Assembly (NCBI RefSeq): GCF_003234815.2 | Contig: NZ_CP126279.1 | Coordinates: 1,922,001-1,986,000 of the forward strand | DNA length: 64,000 nucleotides | Direction of reading: 5' to 3' | Origin: Curtobacterium sp. MCBD17_035 | Lineage (GTDB): Bacteria; Actinomycetota; Actinomycetes; Actinomycetales; Microbacteriaceae | Shown: piece after piece, positions 45,996 through 53,796 of the stretch | Numbering within the stretch: position 1 is the stretch's first letter | How the letters are laid out: every line of letters begins with the position of its first letter | Translations under genes and position numbers: made by a program | Notes under the pieces: model-generated | What the model was told of the DNA's origin: nothing | Database searches by the model: none | Seen by the model: only the letters and a program-made list of their open reading frames with translations

Positions 45996-46598
45996 ATGAC
46001 CTCCCGCACCCTCGTCCGGGCGATCACCACGGTCGCGATCGCCGCTGCGAGCGTGCTCGCCGTCAGCGGGTGCACCGGTGGCCACGCGTCCTCCGCCGGA
46101 CGGAGCGGGACGACGTCCTCCTCGACACCCCCGGCGCCGATCGGCACCCGCGTCGACGTCCCCTGCGCGGCCCTGGTGCCCGAGCAGGTGCTCGCCACGT
46201 ACGGCCGGACCTTCACGCTCGACACGGACGCGACACCGGCGCACGGCAGCACGGCGGCCGGCATCGCGGCGGAGCGCGGGGACGTCTGCACCTGGCGGGA
46301 CGCCAGCGGCGGCGCTCGTCTGACGCTGGCGGTCGCCTCGCTGCCGGAGTCGACCCTGACGAAGCTCAAGGACACCCTGTACGAGGACAGCAACAGCGTG
46401 CCGACGTACACCGTCGAGGGCTACTTCGAGGCGCGGAAGGGCATCGGGCGGGCCGATGCGTTCACGGATCCGTACTGGATCCACGTGGAGTCGACGGTGT
46501 TCGGTGAGCCGGGCGACGCGCAGCCGGTCGTCGACGCGGTCCGCACGGCCCTCTCGTCCGCCACGGCGAGCGCGTCTGCGACGCCGCAGGCCGGGTAG
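45996..46598 (+). CDS. Lipoprotein, DUF3558-like
   Basis: This 200-residue secreted lipoprotein has a signal peptide with the lipobox AVSGC (Cys near residue 26) and a Ser/Thr/Gly-rich spacer. The globular region contains PCAALVPEQVLATYGRTF, GDVCTWRDASGG and a C-terminal helix, and is reminiscent of DUF3558 lipoproteins. Two further Cys (in VPCAAL and DVCTW) probably form a disulfide. A CATCAT box ends 6 nt before the ATG, so a leaderless transcript is likely. It is divergent from argS. The function is unknown. Confidence 0.8.
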   Translation: MTSRTLVRAITTVAIAAASVLAVSGCTGGHASSAGRSGTTSSSTPPAPIGTRVDVPCAALVPEQVLATYGRTFTLDTDATPAHGSTAAGIAAERGDVCTWRDASGGARLTLAVASLPESTLTKLKDTLYEDSNSVPTYTVEGYFEARKGIGRADAFTDPYWIHVESTVFGEPGDAQPVVDAVRTALSSATASASATPQAG

Positions 46599-46817
46599 CG
46601 CGGTTCAGAGGCCGATGTGACACGTGCCCTCCGGGGCCGGGCAGGGGACAGTCCGTCGACCGCCTCGTGGCGCGCAGCGGTGGCGCGGCCCCGGCGCTGA
46701 CGTCGACGACGGCGAGCAGCGGGCGACGGATCGGAGCGGGTCGTCCATCCGCTGCCCGGGCAGCGTCACCGGTGTCCGGGAGCGGTCGTGGGACCTGCTA
46801 CGGTGGGAGCACCCCGG

Positions 46818-46892
46818 GCCCCCATAGCTCAGGGGATAGAGCACTGCCCTCCGGAGGCAGGGGCGGAGGTTCGAATCCTCCTGGGGGCACCA
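46818..46892 (+). tRNA. tRNA-Arg (anticodon CCG)
   Basis: This 75-base cloverleaf includes an encoded CCA end. The acceptor stem GCCCCCA pairs with TGGGGGC, the D arm is GCTC/GAGC, the anticodon arm is CTGCC-CTCCGGA-GGCAG with anticodon CCG, the variable loop is 4 nt, and the T arm is GGAGG-TTCGAAT-CCTCC. It reads the CGG codon. A possible -10 element TACGGT lies at 46799-46804, 13 bases upstream. Confidence 0.97.
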
Positions 46893-46931
46893 TCGGTCGC
46901 TCAGGCCGTCCGTCGCTAGGCCGTCCGTCGT

Positions 46932-47894
46932 TCACGGCACGACCACGATCCGCTGCCCCGGCTCCTCGTCCCGACCCCACGCCTGCTCGATCTCGCCGAG
47001 CGCGACGGGAACGGGCTCGACCACGATGCCGCCCGCGTCGATCTCCGCGACGAGGGACGGCAGCTCGGCCAGGTAGCCCGCCGGCGAGACCGCACCCTGC
47101 CCGTTGCCGAGCAGCCGGAGGTCCGCGCCGCGGAGCACGGCCGACGGCAGCGTGATGTCGGGACCGGCCACGGACCCGATCTGGATCCAGTGGAGCGCGG
47201 CGCTCCGGTCCCTCCTGGCGGTGAGGACGGCGCGGATCGCCTGTTCGGTCGGCGCGCCCCAGAGGTAGTCGAGCACGATGTCGACGTCAGCGGCCGCCGC
47301 ACCGAGCGCGGCGTCGGCGGCCGGTACCCCGAGCTGCACGAGGCTGTCGGCGCCGACCTCGGCGAGGGCGTCGAGGCGACGCCGGTCCCGACCCGCCGCG
47401 ACGACCCGCCCCGCGCCGAGGTGCTTCGCGATGCGGACCGCCATGGAGCCCGCGCTGCCGGTGGCGCCGAGCACGAGGACGGACTGTCCCGGGCGGACGG
47501 GGACGCGGCGGCGGAGCGCGACCCACGACGACATCGCGGGGTTCATGGTGGCGGCGACGCGGAGCGGGTCGATGCCGTCCGGCAGGACGACGGAGCGACG
47601 ACGGTCGACGACGGCTCGCTCGGCCATCGTCCCGATGACGTCGTCGTCCGCGACGAAGTACACGAGCGCCCCGTCCGCACGCCGTCCGACGGCGTCGACG
47701 CCGGGGACCATCGGCAGGACGCCGGTGCTCGTGTAGTGGGCACCCGCCGCACCCGAGCGAGTGCGCGGATGGAGGCCGACGGCGACCACGTCGACGAGTT
47801 CCTCGTGGCCGGAGCGCGGTTCGGGGACCGGGACCGCACCGCTCCGGGGTGGCTCGCCGAACGCGGTGACGACGGCTGCGTGCATGGTGGGCAT
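46932..47894 (-). CDS. Zinc-independent medium-chain dehydrogenase (quinone oxidoreductase type)
   Basis: This 320-residue NADPH-dependent oxidoreductase of the MDR superfamily has an N-terminal GroES-like domain (EELVDVVAVGLHPRTRSGAAG, PMVPGVDAVGRR) and a Rossmann domain with VLVLGATGSAGSMAVRIAKHLGA. It lacks the Cys/His zinc ligands, as in the quinone oxidoreductase group. ATG 47894 has GAGGAGG at ideal spacing. It is divergent from a MarR regulator gene, and the shared region holds inverted repeats. It is therefore probably repressed by that regulator and induced by a small, possibly electrophilic or phenolic compound, which is inferred. Confidence 0.88.
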   Translation of the reverse strand: MPTMHAAVVTAFGEPPRSGAVPVPEPRSGHEELVDVVAVGLHPRTRSGAAGAHYTSTGVLPMVPGVDAVGRRADGALVYFVADDDVIGTMAERAVVDRRRSVVLPDGIDPLRVAATMNPAMSSWVALRRRVPVRPGQSVLVLGATGSAGSMAVRIAKHLGAGRVVAAGRDRRRLDALAEVGADSLVQLGVPAADAALGAAAADVDIVLDYLWGAPTEQAIRAVLTARRDRSAALHWIQIGSVAGPDITLPSAVLRGADLRLLGNGQGAVSPAGYLAELPSLVAEIDAGGIVVEPVPVALGEIEQAWGRDEEPGQRIVVVP

Positions 47895-47918
47895 CGGTTC
47901 CTCCTCGCGCCACACCGA

Positions 47919-47962
47919 TTTGGTACGTGGCACAAACCAGTTTAGTTGGCGCCACGTACAAC
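47919..47962. promoter_or_regulatory. Inverted-repeat operator between the MarR and oxidoreductase genes
   Basis: GTACGTGGC (47923-47931) and GCCACGTAC (47951-47959) form a perfect 9-bp inverted repeat with a 19-bp spacer. Each arm lies in a smaller palindrome-like site: TTTGGTACGTGGCACAAA and GTTGGCGCCACGTACAAC share a TACGTGGC core with TTG/CAA-type ends. This fits two MarR dimers. The right site overlaps the -35 of the marR promoter, so the regulator should repress itself. Confidence 0.65.
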
Positions 47963-47974
47963 CACAAGTACGAT
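47946..47974 (+). promoter_or_regulatory. Promoter of the MarR gene, leaderless
   Basis: TTGGCG (47946-47951), a 17-bp spacer and TACGAT (47969-47974) make a good sigma-A-type promoter. The GTG start lies 6 nt after the -10 box, which predicts a leaderless mRNA. The -35 lies inside the inverted-repeat operator. Confidence 0.6.
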
Positions 47975-47980
47975 GTCCGT

Positions 47981-48451
47981 GTGACCACTGCTCCGGACCC
48001 CGACCTCGGGATCGTCGACGCACTCGCGCAGCTGTCGTTCCTCGTCCAGAACACGCTCGCCCGCACCGCGGACGCCGACGACCTGTCGCTCGTGCAGACC
48101 CGCCTGCTCGGCGTGCTCCGCGACCGGGAACCGGGCATGCGAGAACTCGCGGCCCTGCTCGACCTCGACAAGTCGAGCGTCACCGGACTCGTCGACCGAG
48201 CGGAGCGGCGCGGCCTGGTCCAGCGCGTGCCGTCCCGGGAGGACCGACGCATGGCCCACGTGCGACTCACCACCGCCGGACGCGACGTCGTCGACCGCGT
48301 CACGGCCGCCTTCGGTCAGGAGGTCGAGGACATCGTCGCTCCGCTCGGACGGGACGACCGCGACGCACTCCGAACGCTCGCCACCCGGGTGCTCGCCGCT
48401 CGGGCCGAGACGACCGGCGTCGAGCTGGTGCCGACCGCACCGCGTCCCTAG
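47981..48451 (+). CDS. MarR family transcriptional regulator
   Basis: This 156-residue winged-helix regulator has the DNA-binding region LVQTRLLGVLRDREPGMRELAALLDLDKSSVTGLVDRAERRGLVQR followed by the wing SREDRRMAHVRLT, with the conserved DxRxxxV pattern. A longer frame from 47927 exists. GTG 47981 is preferred because the upstream part is the operator and promoter. The family usually represses neighbouring genes until a small ligand binds, and the divergent oxidoreductase is the obvious target. The stop TAG forms the first half of the -10 box of the next gene. Confidence 0.9.
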   Translation: MTTAPDPDLGIVDALAQLSFLVQNTLARTADADDLSLVQTRLLGVLRDREPGMRELAALLDLDKSSVTGLVDRAERRGLVQRVPSREDRRMAHVRLTTAGRDVVDRVTAAFGQEVEDIVAPLGRDDRDALRTLATRVLAARAETTGVELVPTAPRP

Positions 48452-48454
48452 GCT
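48449..48454 (+). promoter_or_regulatory. Putative leaderless -10 element of the Gfo/Idh gene
   Basis: TAGGCT is followed by 6 nt and the GTG start at 48461. Its first three bases are the stop codon of the MarR gene. No Shine-Dalgarno sequence is present. Confidence 0.4.
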
Positions 48455-48460
48455 CGGCAC

Positions 48461-49483
48461 GTGTTCACGTTCCCCGAGCCCGACGTCCCTCCGCTCCGCG
48501 GTGGCCCCGCCCTCCGGTGGGGCGTGATCGGGCCCGGGGAGATCGCGAACGACTTCACCGCCGCCCTGCACGCGGCCACCGACCAGCGCGTCGTCGCCGT
48601 CGGATCACGATCGCGTGACCGGGCTGCGGCCTTCGCCGACCGGCACGGCGTGCCCCGGGCCCACACCTCGTACGAGGACCTCGTCGGCGACCCCGAGGTC
48701 GACGTCGTCTACGTGGCGACCCCGCACGTGCACCACGCCGAACAGGCACTCCTCGCGATCCGCGCCGGCAAGCACGTGCTCGTCGAGAAGCCGTTCACGA
48801 CCTCCGCCGCAGACGCCGTCCGGGTGGCGGACGCCGCACGAGCGGCAGGGGTGCTCGCGATGGAGGCGATGTGGACGCGGTACCTGCCGCAGTCGGCCGT
48901 CCTCCGGGCCTGTATCGACCGTGGCGACCTCGGCGAGGTCCACCTCGCGCTCGTCGACGTCGGCTGGCCGCACGACCTCGGCGGCCTCGACCGCATCACG
49001 GACCCGGCGCTCGGCGGCGGCGCGCTGCTCGACGCGGGCGTGTACGGCCTGTGGTTCGCACAGTTCGCGACGGGGGCACCGGTGCGCATCGACGCGACGG
49101 GACGGACCAGCCAAAGCGGGGTGGACCTCCAGTCCGTCGCCGTGCTGACCGGCGCGACCGGCGCTCAAGCGTCGGTGACGACCACCATGCTCGCCTCGAC
49201 CGACGGGCTCCCGACCATCGCGGGCACCGAGGGCACGGTCCGGTTCACCGAGCACTTCGTGTTCCCGGCCGCGTTCACGCTTCGCCTCGGGGACACCGTG
49301 CACGCCTGGCGCGACCGCTCGGGCCTCCGCGGCCGGCAGGGACTCGTCTGGCAGGCCGTCGCCCTGGCGGCGTGGGCCACCGAGGGCCGCACGGACTCCC
49401 CCGTCCACTCACTCGACGACTCGATCACGCTCATGCGCACACTCGACGAGGTCCGACGACAGGTCGCGCTCGCGCGCACGTGA
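48461..49483 (+). CDS. Gfo/Idh/MocA family oxidoreductase
   Basis: This 340-residue NAD(P)-dependent sugar or dihydrodiol-type dehydrogenase has the N-terminal Rossmann motif WGVIGPGEIANDFTAAL, the EKP motif in KHVLVEKPFTTSAADAV with its catalytic Lys, and the C-terminal beta-sheet domain (ALGGGALLDAGVYGLW). Trans-dihydrodiol dehydrogenase-like members share this last segment. The substrate cannot be assigned. GTG 48461 is 9 bases after the MarR gene and may also be read from that promoter. Confidence 0.9.
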   Translation: MFTFPEPDVPPLRGGPALRWGVIGPGEIANDFTAALHAATDQRVVAVGSRSRDRAAAFADRHGVPRAHTSYEDLVGDPEVDVVYVATPHVHHAEQALLAIRAGKHVLVEKPFTTSAADAVRVADAARAAGVLAMEAMWTRYLPQSAVLRACIDRGDLGEVHLALVDVGWPHDLGGLDRITDPALGGGALLDAGVYGLWFAQFATGAPVRIDATGRTSQSGVDLQSVAVLTGATGAQASVTTTMLASTDGLPTIAGTEGTVRFTEHFVFPAAFTLRLGDTVHAWRDRSGLRGRQGLVWQAVALAAWATEGRTDSPVHSLDDSITLMRTLDEVRRQVALART

Positions 49484-49590
49484 TCCCGCCGCGCGCCACA
49501 CCGTCGCCCGCGCCGATGCCCCTGACGACGGGCCCGGACGGCGTCGGCCCACCACCGCACGAAGCGGGGCGGGCCGACGACGACGGGGCC

Positions 49591-49740
49591 GCTGATCAGG
49601 CGTGGGTCAGCCCGATCAGGCGTGGGTCAGCCCGATCAGGCGTGGGTCAGCCCGATCAGGCGTGGGTCAGCCCGATCAGGCGTGGGTCAGCCCGATCAGG
49701 CGTGGGTCAGCCCGATCAGGCGTGGGTCAGGGCGATGAGC
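49591..49740. repeat. 20-bp tandem repeat (minisatellite)
   Basis: Six exact copies of CGTGGGTCAGCCCGATCAGG run from 49601 to 49720, preceded by a partial unit (49591-49600) and followed by a diverged copy (49721-49740). Each unit can fold a short GGG-TCAG-CCC hairpin. The unit length is not a multiple of three. On the minus strand each unit contains the last codons and stop of the neighbouring 67-residue ORF (CTG ACC CAC GCC TGA), so the array appears to be an expansion of that gene's 3' end. Confidence 0.95.
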
Positions 49741-49919
49741 GCGACGTTCATGGTGGAGTACATCCCCTCGGACCGCGTCGCCTGACGCACCCGTCCTCGG
49801 AGGACCTCGTACCGCCCGTCGCGCTCGCGCACGAACCCGATGACACCGCTCGCCGGTGTCGACACCCGGTGGAACCCGTCCTCGAGGGGGACGACTTCTG
49901 TCCTGGTCGCTCGCTCCAT
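49716..49919 (-). CDS. Small hypothetical protein (67 residues)
   Basis: This short protein begins MERATRTEVVPLEDGFHRV and ends MNVALIALTHA. It has no membrane segment or Cys. ATG 49919 follows GGGAG at proper spacing, and third positions are GC-rich. I do not recognise the family. The C-terminal codons and stop are the parental copy of the adjacent 20-bp minisatellite, so the repeat array lies directly in its 3' untranslated region. The neighbouring TPM-domain gene is divergent, 245 bases away. Confidence 0.7.
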   Translation of the reverse strand: MERATRTEVVPLEDGFHRVSTPASGVIGFVRERDGRYEVLRGRVRQATRSEGMYSTMNVALIALTHA

Positions 49920-50164
49920 TGCCCGCTCCCTTCGTCGCCGATGCCGGTCCATGCTACTCCCAACTCGGGGGACATGGACGCCGGACCCGGAGGTCCTGCC
50001 CGGGACCCGCGGGAGGAGCGACGCGCCCCGACGGGGTACGAACGCCACCCCGCGCGGACGCGGTCCACCGACCGCCCGGCGACACGGCCACCCAGCGGTG
50101 CGGCTCGCTAGACTCCGGGGTCCCAGGGTCCTGCGGCCCACCGCCCGCGGCACGAGGAGGACGG

Positions 50165-52078
50165 ATGCGCGGAACCCGCGACGGCAGCACACGACGAGGA
50201 CGACACCCGTACGCTCGTCGGGCCGCCGGGCTCGTCACCGTGCTGCTCGCGGCGCTCACCGTCCTCGGGCCGGCCGCCGGCGCATCGGCCACCGCACCGG
50301 TCGACCTCGACGGCGCCTACGTCGTCGACGACGCGAACGCCCTGAGCACCGCCCAGGAGCACCGGGTCCGGAAAGCGCTCGACGACCTCTACGACCAGAC
50401 CCACACCCGGCTGTTCGTGGTCTACGTGCCGCGGTTCACGGACCCGTCCGACCAGGCGGCGTGGGGACGCGCGACGCTCGAACGGAACCAGCTCGACACC
50501 GACAGCGTGCTGCTCTCCGTCGCGGTCGACGATCGCGTGTACAACGTCACGCAGTCGGACACGTCCACAACCCTCTCGAAGGACGACGTCCGGACGGCCA
50601 CCGACGACGACCTCGTCCCGAGACTGCGCGCCGACGACTGGGACGGCGCCGCGACCGCGTTCGCGCAGGGACTGGCGGCCACCCAGGCACCGCCCGACCT
50701 GACGTGGCTCTGGGTCGTGCTCGCGGTGGTCGTGGTCGGTCTCGTCGTCCTCGTGCTCGTCATCCGGGCCCGGAACCACCGCCGCGCTGCCCGTGCCGCC
50801 GCTGCCGAGGCCGCGGACCTCGCCGCCCTCGAGCGTCGTGCCGGTGTGGCCCTCGTCACCATCGACGACGAGATCCGCAGCGCCGACCAAGAGGTCGGGT
50901 TCGCCGTCGCACAGTTCGGCACCGACGCCGCCGCACCGTTCACCGCAGCACTCGACCGCGCCCGACGCGCGGTGCGCGAGGCCTTCACGCTCCGCCAGCA
51001 GCTCGACGACGAGGTGCCGGACTCCCCCGCCGACCGTGCCGCGTGGTCGCGGCGCATCGTCGAGATCTGCTCCCGCGTGCACGGGGAGCTCGCCGAGCAG
51101 ACGGCGGCGTTCGACGCGCTGCGCGCACTGGAGGACGGCGTCGAGGCGAACGCGGCCCAGGTGACCGCCGCGCTGCCCACGGCGAGACGGCAGGTCGCCG
51201 ACGCGGACGCCACGCTCACCACGCTGCGCGGCCGGTGGACCGGACGCACCATCGCGACGGTCGACGGCAACGTTGACCAAGCACGCGACGTCCTCGCGTA
51301 CGCCGACGAGCGCGCACGCGCCGCGACGGACGCCATCGCGAGCGGCGACCGTGGTCAGGCGGTGATCGCCGTCCGCGACGCGCAGCACGCCCTCGCCCAG
51401 GTCGCCCAGCTCGCCGGGGCCGTCGCGAGCGCACCTCGGACCTTCGACGAGACCGCCGGTCGTGTCGAGGCCCTCCGTGCCGATGTCGAGGCCGACGTCG
51501 CAGCCGGTCGATCGCTCCGCGACCCCGGTCCGGACGTCACGACCGCCGTCGCGCGCGCCGCGACCGTGCTCCGCCAAGACCTCGACCCCCGCGATCCGAT
51601 CAGTGCGCTCGACCGCCTCACGCAGGTCAACGCCGCCATCGACACCGCACTCGCTGCCGCCCGGTCGCGCGAGGAACGCCGCCAGCGGGCCGCGGCCGCG
51701 CTCGACGCCGCACTCCGTGACGCCCGGGCCCGGATCGACCAGGCACGGGACTTCATCTCGATGCGGCGTGGCGGCATCGGGCCCCGCGCCCGGACCCGCC
51801 TGTCCGAGGCCGAGCGCGCCTTCGACGACGCCGTGCGCGCCGCCACCTCCGACCCCGACACGGCGATCCGCGCAGCGCGCGCCGCCGAGCAGTACGCCGC
51901 CGCGGCGATGGACGAGGCCGACCAGGACATGGGCGGTTGGCCGGGCGGCGGCGGCTCGAACGGCGCGCAGCTGGGCGGGCTCGTGACCGGTCTCGTGCTC
52001 GGCGGCATGTTCGGCGGTCGCGGCGGGGGCTTCGGCGGCGGGTACGGCGGCGGCTTCTCCGGCGGCGGCCGGTTCTGA
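50165..52078 (+). CDS. TPM domain membrane protein with Gly-rich tail
   Basis: This 637-residue protein has a signal peptide (about residues 18-45), an extracytoplasmic TPM-type domain (VDDANALSTAQEHRVRKAL, VVYVPRF) and a membrane helix near 180-202 (LTWLWVVLAVVVVGLVVLVLVI). A long cytoplasmic, Ala/Arg-rich helical region follows, probably coiled coil, and ends in a Gly-rich tail (GGGFGGGYGGGFSGGGRF). TPM proteins help with membrane-protein quality control in plants and are common in bacteria without a settled role. GAGGAGG precedes ATG 50165. The PspA gene follows 65 bases later, which suggests a joint envelope-stress function. Confidence 0.87.
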   Translation: MRGTRDGSTRRGRHPYARRAAGLVTVLLAALTVLGPAAGASATAPVDLDGAYVVDDANALSTAQEHRVRKALDDLYDQTHTRLFVVYVPRFTDPSDQAAWGRATLERNQLDTDSVLLSVAVDDRVYNVTQSDTSTTLSKDDVRTATDDDLVPRLRADDWDGAATAFAQGLAATQAPPDLTWLWVVLAVVVVGLVVLVLVIRARNHRRAARAAAAEAADLAALERRAGVALVTIDDEIRSADQEVGFAVAQFGTDAAAPFTAALDRARRAVREAFTLRQQLDDEVPDSPADRAAWSRRIVEICSRVHGELAEQTAAFDALRALEDGVEANAAQVTAALPTARRQVADADATLTTLRGRWTGRTIATVDGNVDQARDVLAYADERARAATDAIASGDRGQAVIAVRDAQHALAQVAQLAGAVASAPRTFDETAGRVEALRADVEADVAAGRSLRDPGPDVTTAVARAATVLRQDLDPRDPISALDRLTQVNAAIDTALAAARSREERRQRAAAALDAALRDARARIDQARDFISMRRGGIGPRARTRLSEAERAFDDAVRAATSDPDTAIRAARAAEQYAAAAMDEADQDMGGWPGGGGSNGAQLGGLVTGLVLGGMFGGRGGGFGGGYGGGFSGGGRF

Positions 52079-52143
52079 TGACCAACCGGACGCACGGGCG
52101 TTCCGGGACCAGTGACGACACCACCACCAGAAAGGACACGACC

Positions 52144-52857
52144 ATGGCGAAGCAGACCATCTTCGGACGGATCGCGCAGCTCGCGAAGGCGAACATCAAC
52201 GCGATCATCGACAACGCGGAGGACCCCAAGCTGGCGCTCGACCAGCTCGTCCGCGACTTCACGAACAACATCGCCGACGCCGAGAGTGCGATCGCCCAGA
52301 CGATCGGGAACCTCCGTCTCCTCGAGCAGGACCACGCGGAGGACGTCGCCGCCGCCGCCGACTGGGGCCAGAAGGCAGCGAGCGCGAGTGCCGCAGCGGA
52401 CCGCTACCGCGCCGAGGGCAAGACCGCGGACGCCGACAAGTTCGACGACCTGGCCAAGATCGCGCTCGGTCGGCAGATCAGGAGCGAGCAGGAGGCGAAG
52501 GACGCCGAACCGCAGATCGCCGCGCAGACGGAGGTCGTCGATCGGCTCAAGTCCGGACTCGAGCAGCTCAAGCAGAAGCTGGTCGACCTCAAGGCGAAGC
52601 GCGACCAGCTCGTCGCGCGGCAGAAGACCGCCGAGGCGCAGTCGCGCGTCAACGAGGCCATCGGCAGCATCGACGTCATGGACCCGACGAGCGATCTCGC
52701 CCGGTTCGAGGACAAGATCCGCCGCGAGGAGGCCCGGGTGCTCGGGCAGCAGGAACTCCAGGCCTCGAGCCTCGACGCGCAGTTCCAGAGCCTCGACGAC
52801 CTCGGCAAGGACGCCGAGGTCGAGGCGCGACTGGCGGCCCTGAAGAACGGACACTGA
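52144..52857 (+). CDS. pspA: PspA/IM30 family envelope-stress protein
   Basis: This 237-residue coiled-coil protein of the PspA/Vipp1/IM30 family binds stressed membranes as large oligomers. It begins MAKQTIFGRIAQLAKANINAIIDNAEDPKLALDQLVRDF, the conserved amphipathic and helical start, and continues as nearly uninterrupted charged helix with a helical C-terminal region (FQSLDDLGKDAEVEARLAAL). AGAAAGGAC lies just upstream of the ATG. It is paired with the TPM-domain gene. Confidence 0.92.
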   Translation: MAKQTIFGRIAQLAKANINAIIDNAEDPKLALDQLVRDFTNNIADAESAIAQTIGNLRLLEQDHAEDVAAAADWGQKAASASAAADRYRAEGKTADADKFDDLAKIALGRQIRSEQEAKDAEPQIAAQTEVVDRLKSGLEQLKQKLVDLKAKRDQLVARQKTAEAQSRVNEAIGSIDVMDPTSDLARFEDKIRREEARVLGQQELQASSLDAQFQSLDDLGKDAEVEARLAALKNGH

Positions 52858-52910
52858 GCCGCACCGCCCCGCTCGGCGACGACGCCGGACCGAACTGACA
52901 GGATGGGGAC

Positions 52911-53732
52911 GTGCAGTTCCTCGTGGTCGGTCAGTGGCAGGGTTCGGCGTCGTCCCGCGCGATGCGACTCGCCGACGGCGCGAGCGCGATCGCCGCGGAC
53001 CTCCCACGGTCGGCCACCACGACCGTTCCGATCCCGGCGGGCGCCGGCGACCGGCTCGAGACAGCCGTCGCCCGCTACACCGCGGTCCGCTCCGTCGCCG
53101 AGGCGGTGAGCGAAGAGGTCCGGGTGGCCACCGAGCCGGTCCTCACGATCGGTGGGGACGGCGCCGTGGTGCTCGGCGCGACCGCCGTGTGCACGCCGAC
53201 CACCGCCCTGGTCCGCCTGTCCGGGTCGAGCGGGTTCCGGCCCCTGAACCGCGCGCAGCCCGTCGCCGCCGAGACCGCCGCGGTCCGCCTGCTGGTCGAC
53301 CGCCCCGACGACCTGTTCCCGGAGGCGGTGACGTTCGCCGCGCCGATGGTCGTCATCGCGGGTACCCGCGGCCTCGACGACGTCGAACGTGCGGCGCTCG
53401 CCCGTGCCGACGTGCGCGCCCTCGACGCGGACGACACCGACACGGCCTCCCTCCGCGCGGCTGTCACGGCCACCGGGGCCGACAGCGTCTTCGTGCACGT
53501 CGACCTCGACGTCCTCGACCCGTCCGAGGTGGACGGCCTGCTCGAACCCGTGCCGTTCGGTCTGGGCGGGGGGACGCTCGTCGACCTCATCGCCGCCGCG
53601 ACGGACGGCCGACGCCTCGTGGGCGCCGCGCTGACCGGCTTCGCGCCGGTGGATCCCGACCGGGCCGTCGACGACCTCGGTGTGATCCTCCGGGTCGTCG
53701 GGGCGTTGTCCGCCGCCGCACGCATCTCCTGA
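52911..53732 (+). CDS. Arginase/ureohydrolase-fold protein lacking metal-site motifs
   Basis: This 273-residue protein has the arginase-family fold but degenerate active-site motifs. The usual GGDHS reads GGDGAV (residues 81-86). The usual DAHxD metal motif is replaced by SGSSG (104-108). Only the third motif, HVDLDVLDPSE (196-206), is intact. It probably cannot hold the binuclear Mn centre, so it is unlikely to be an arginase or agmatinase. It could bind a ligand or another protein. GTG 52911 is 53 bases after pspA on the same strand. Confidence 0.82.
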   Translation: MQFLVVGQWQGSASSRAMRLADGASAIAADLPRSATTTVPIPAGAGDRLETAVARYTAVRSVAEAVSEEVRVATEPVLTIGGDGAVVLGATAVCTPTTALVRLSGSSGFRPLNRAQPVAAETAAVRLLVDRPDDLFPEAVTFAAPMVVIAGTRGLDDVERAALARADVRALDADDTDTASLRAAVTATGADSVFVHVDLDVLDPSEVDGLLEPVPFGLGGGTLVDLIAAATDGRRLVGAALTGFAPVDPDRAVDDLGVILRVVGALSAAARIS

Positions 53733-53783
53733 CCCGTCCGCACCAGCCGGGAGCCCGCCCGGAGCGGAGCGCCCCGTCTCGCG

Positions 53784-53789
53784 TACGCT
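53784..53789 (+). promoter_or_regulatory. Putative leaderless -10 element of the flavin oxidoreductase gene
   Basis: TACGCT is followed by 7 nt and the ATG at 53797, and there is no Shine-Dalgarno sequence. A -35 hexamer is not obvious. Confidence 0.45.
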
Positions 53790-53796
53790 CAGCGGC

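Noticed and set aside
41624..46507. A 1627-codon open frame on the plus strand
   Set aside because: It runs antisense through hom, lysA, the DUF2993 gene and argS, all well-supported genes. It has no recognisable domain.
46599..46817. Region between the lipoprotein gene and tRNA-Arg searched for a terminator or small RNA
   Set aside because: No hairpin with U-run and no conserved RNA pattern was seen, only a possible tRNA -10 element.
47927..47980. Earlier in-frame start for the MarR gene
   Set aside because: It would place the operator and promoter inside the coding region, and the added residues are not family-like. GTG 47981 fits the -10 box.
49591..49740. Regular repeats considered as a CRISPR array
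   Set aside because: The 20-bp units are directly adjacent without spacers and no cas genes are nearby, so it is a tandem repeat.
49602..50111. Plus-strand frame through the tandem repeat giving a repetitive peptide (QPDQAWVSPIRRG type)
   Set aside because: The 20-bp unit cycles all three frames, which simply leaves an open frame. There is no ribosome binding site or conserved domain.
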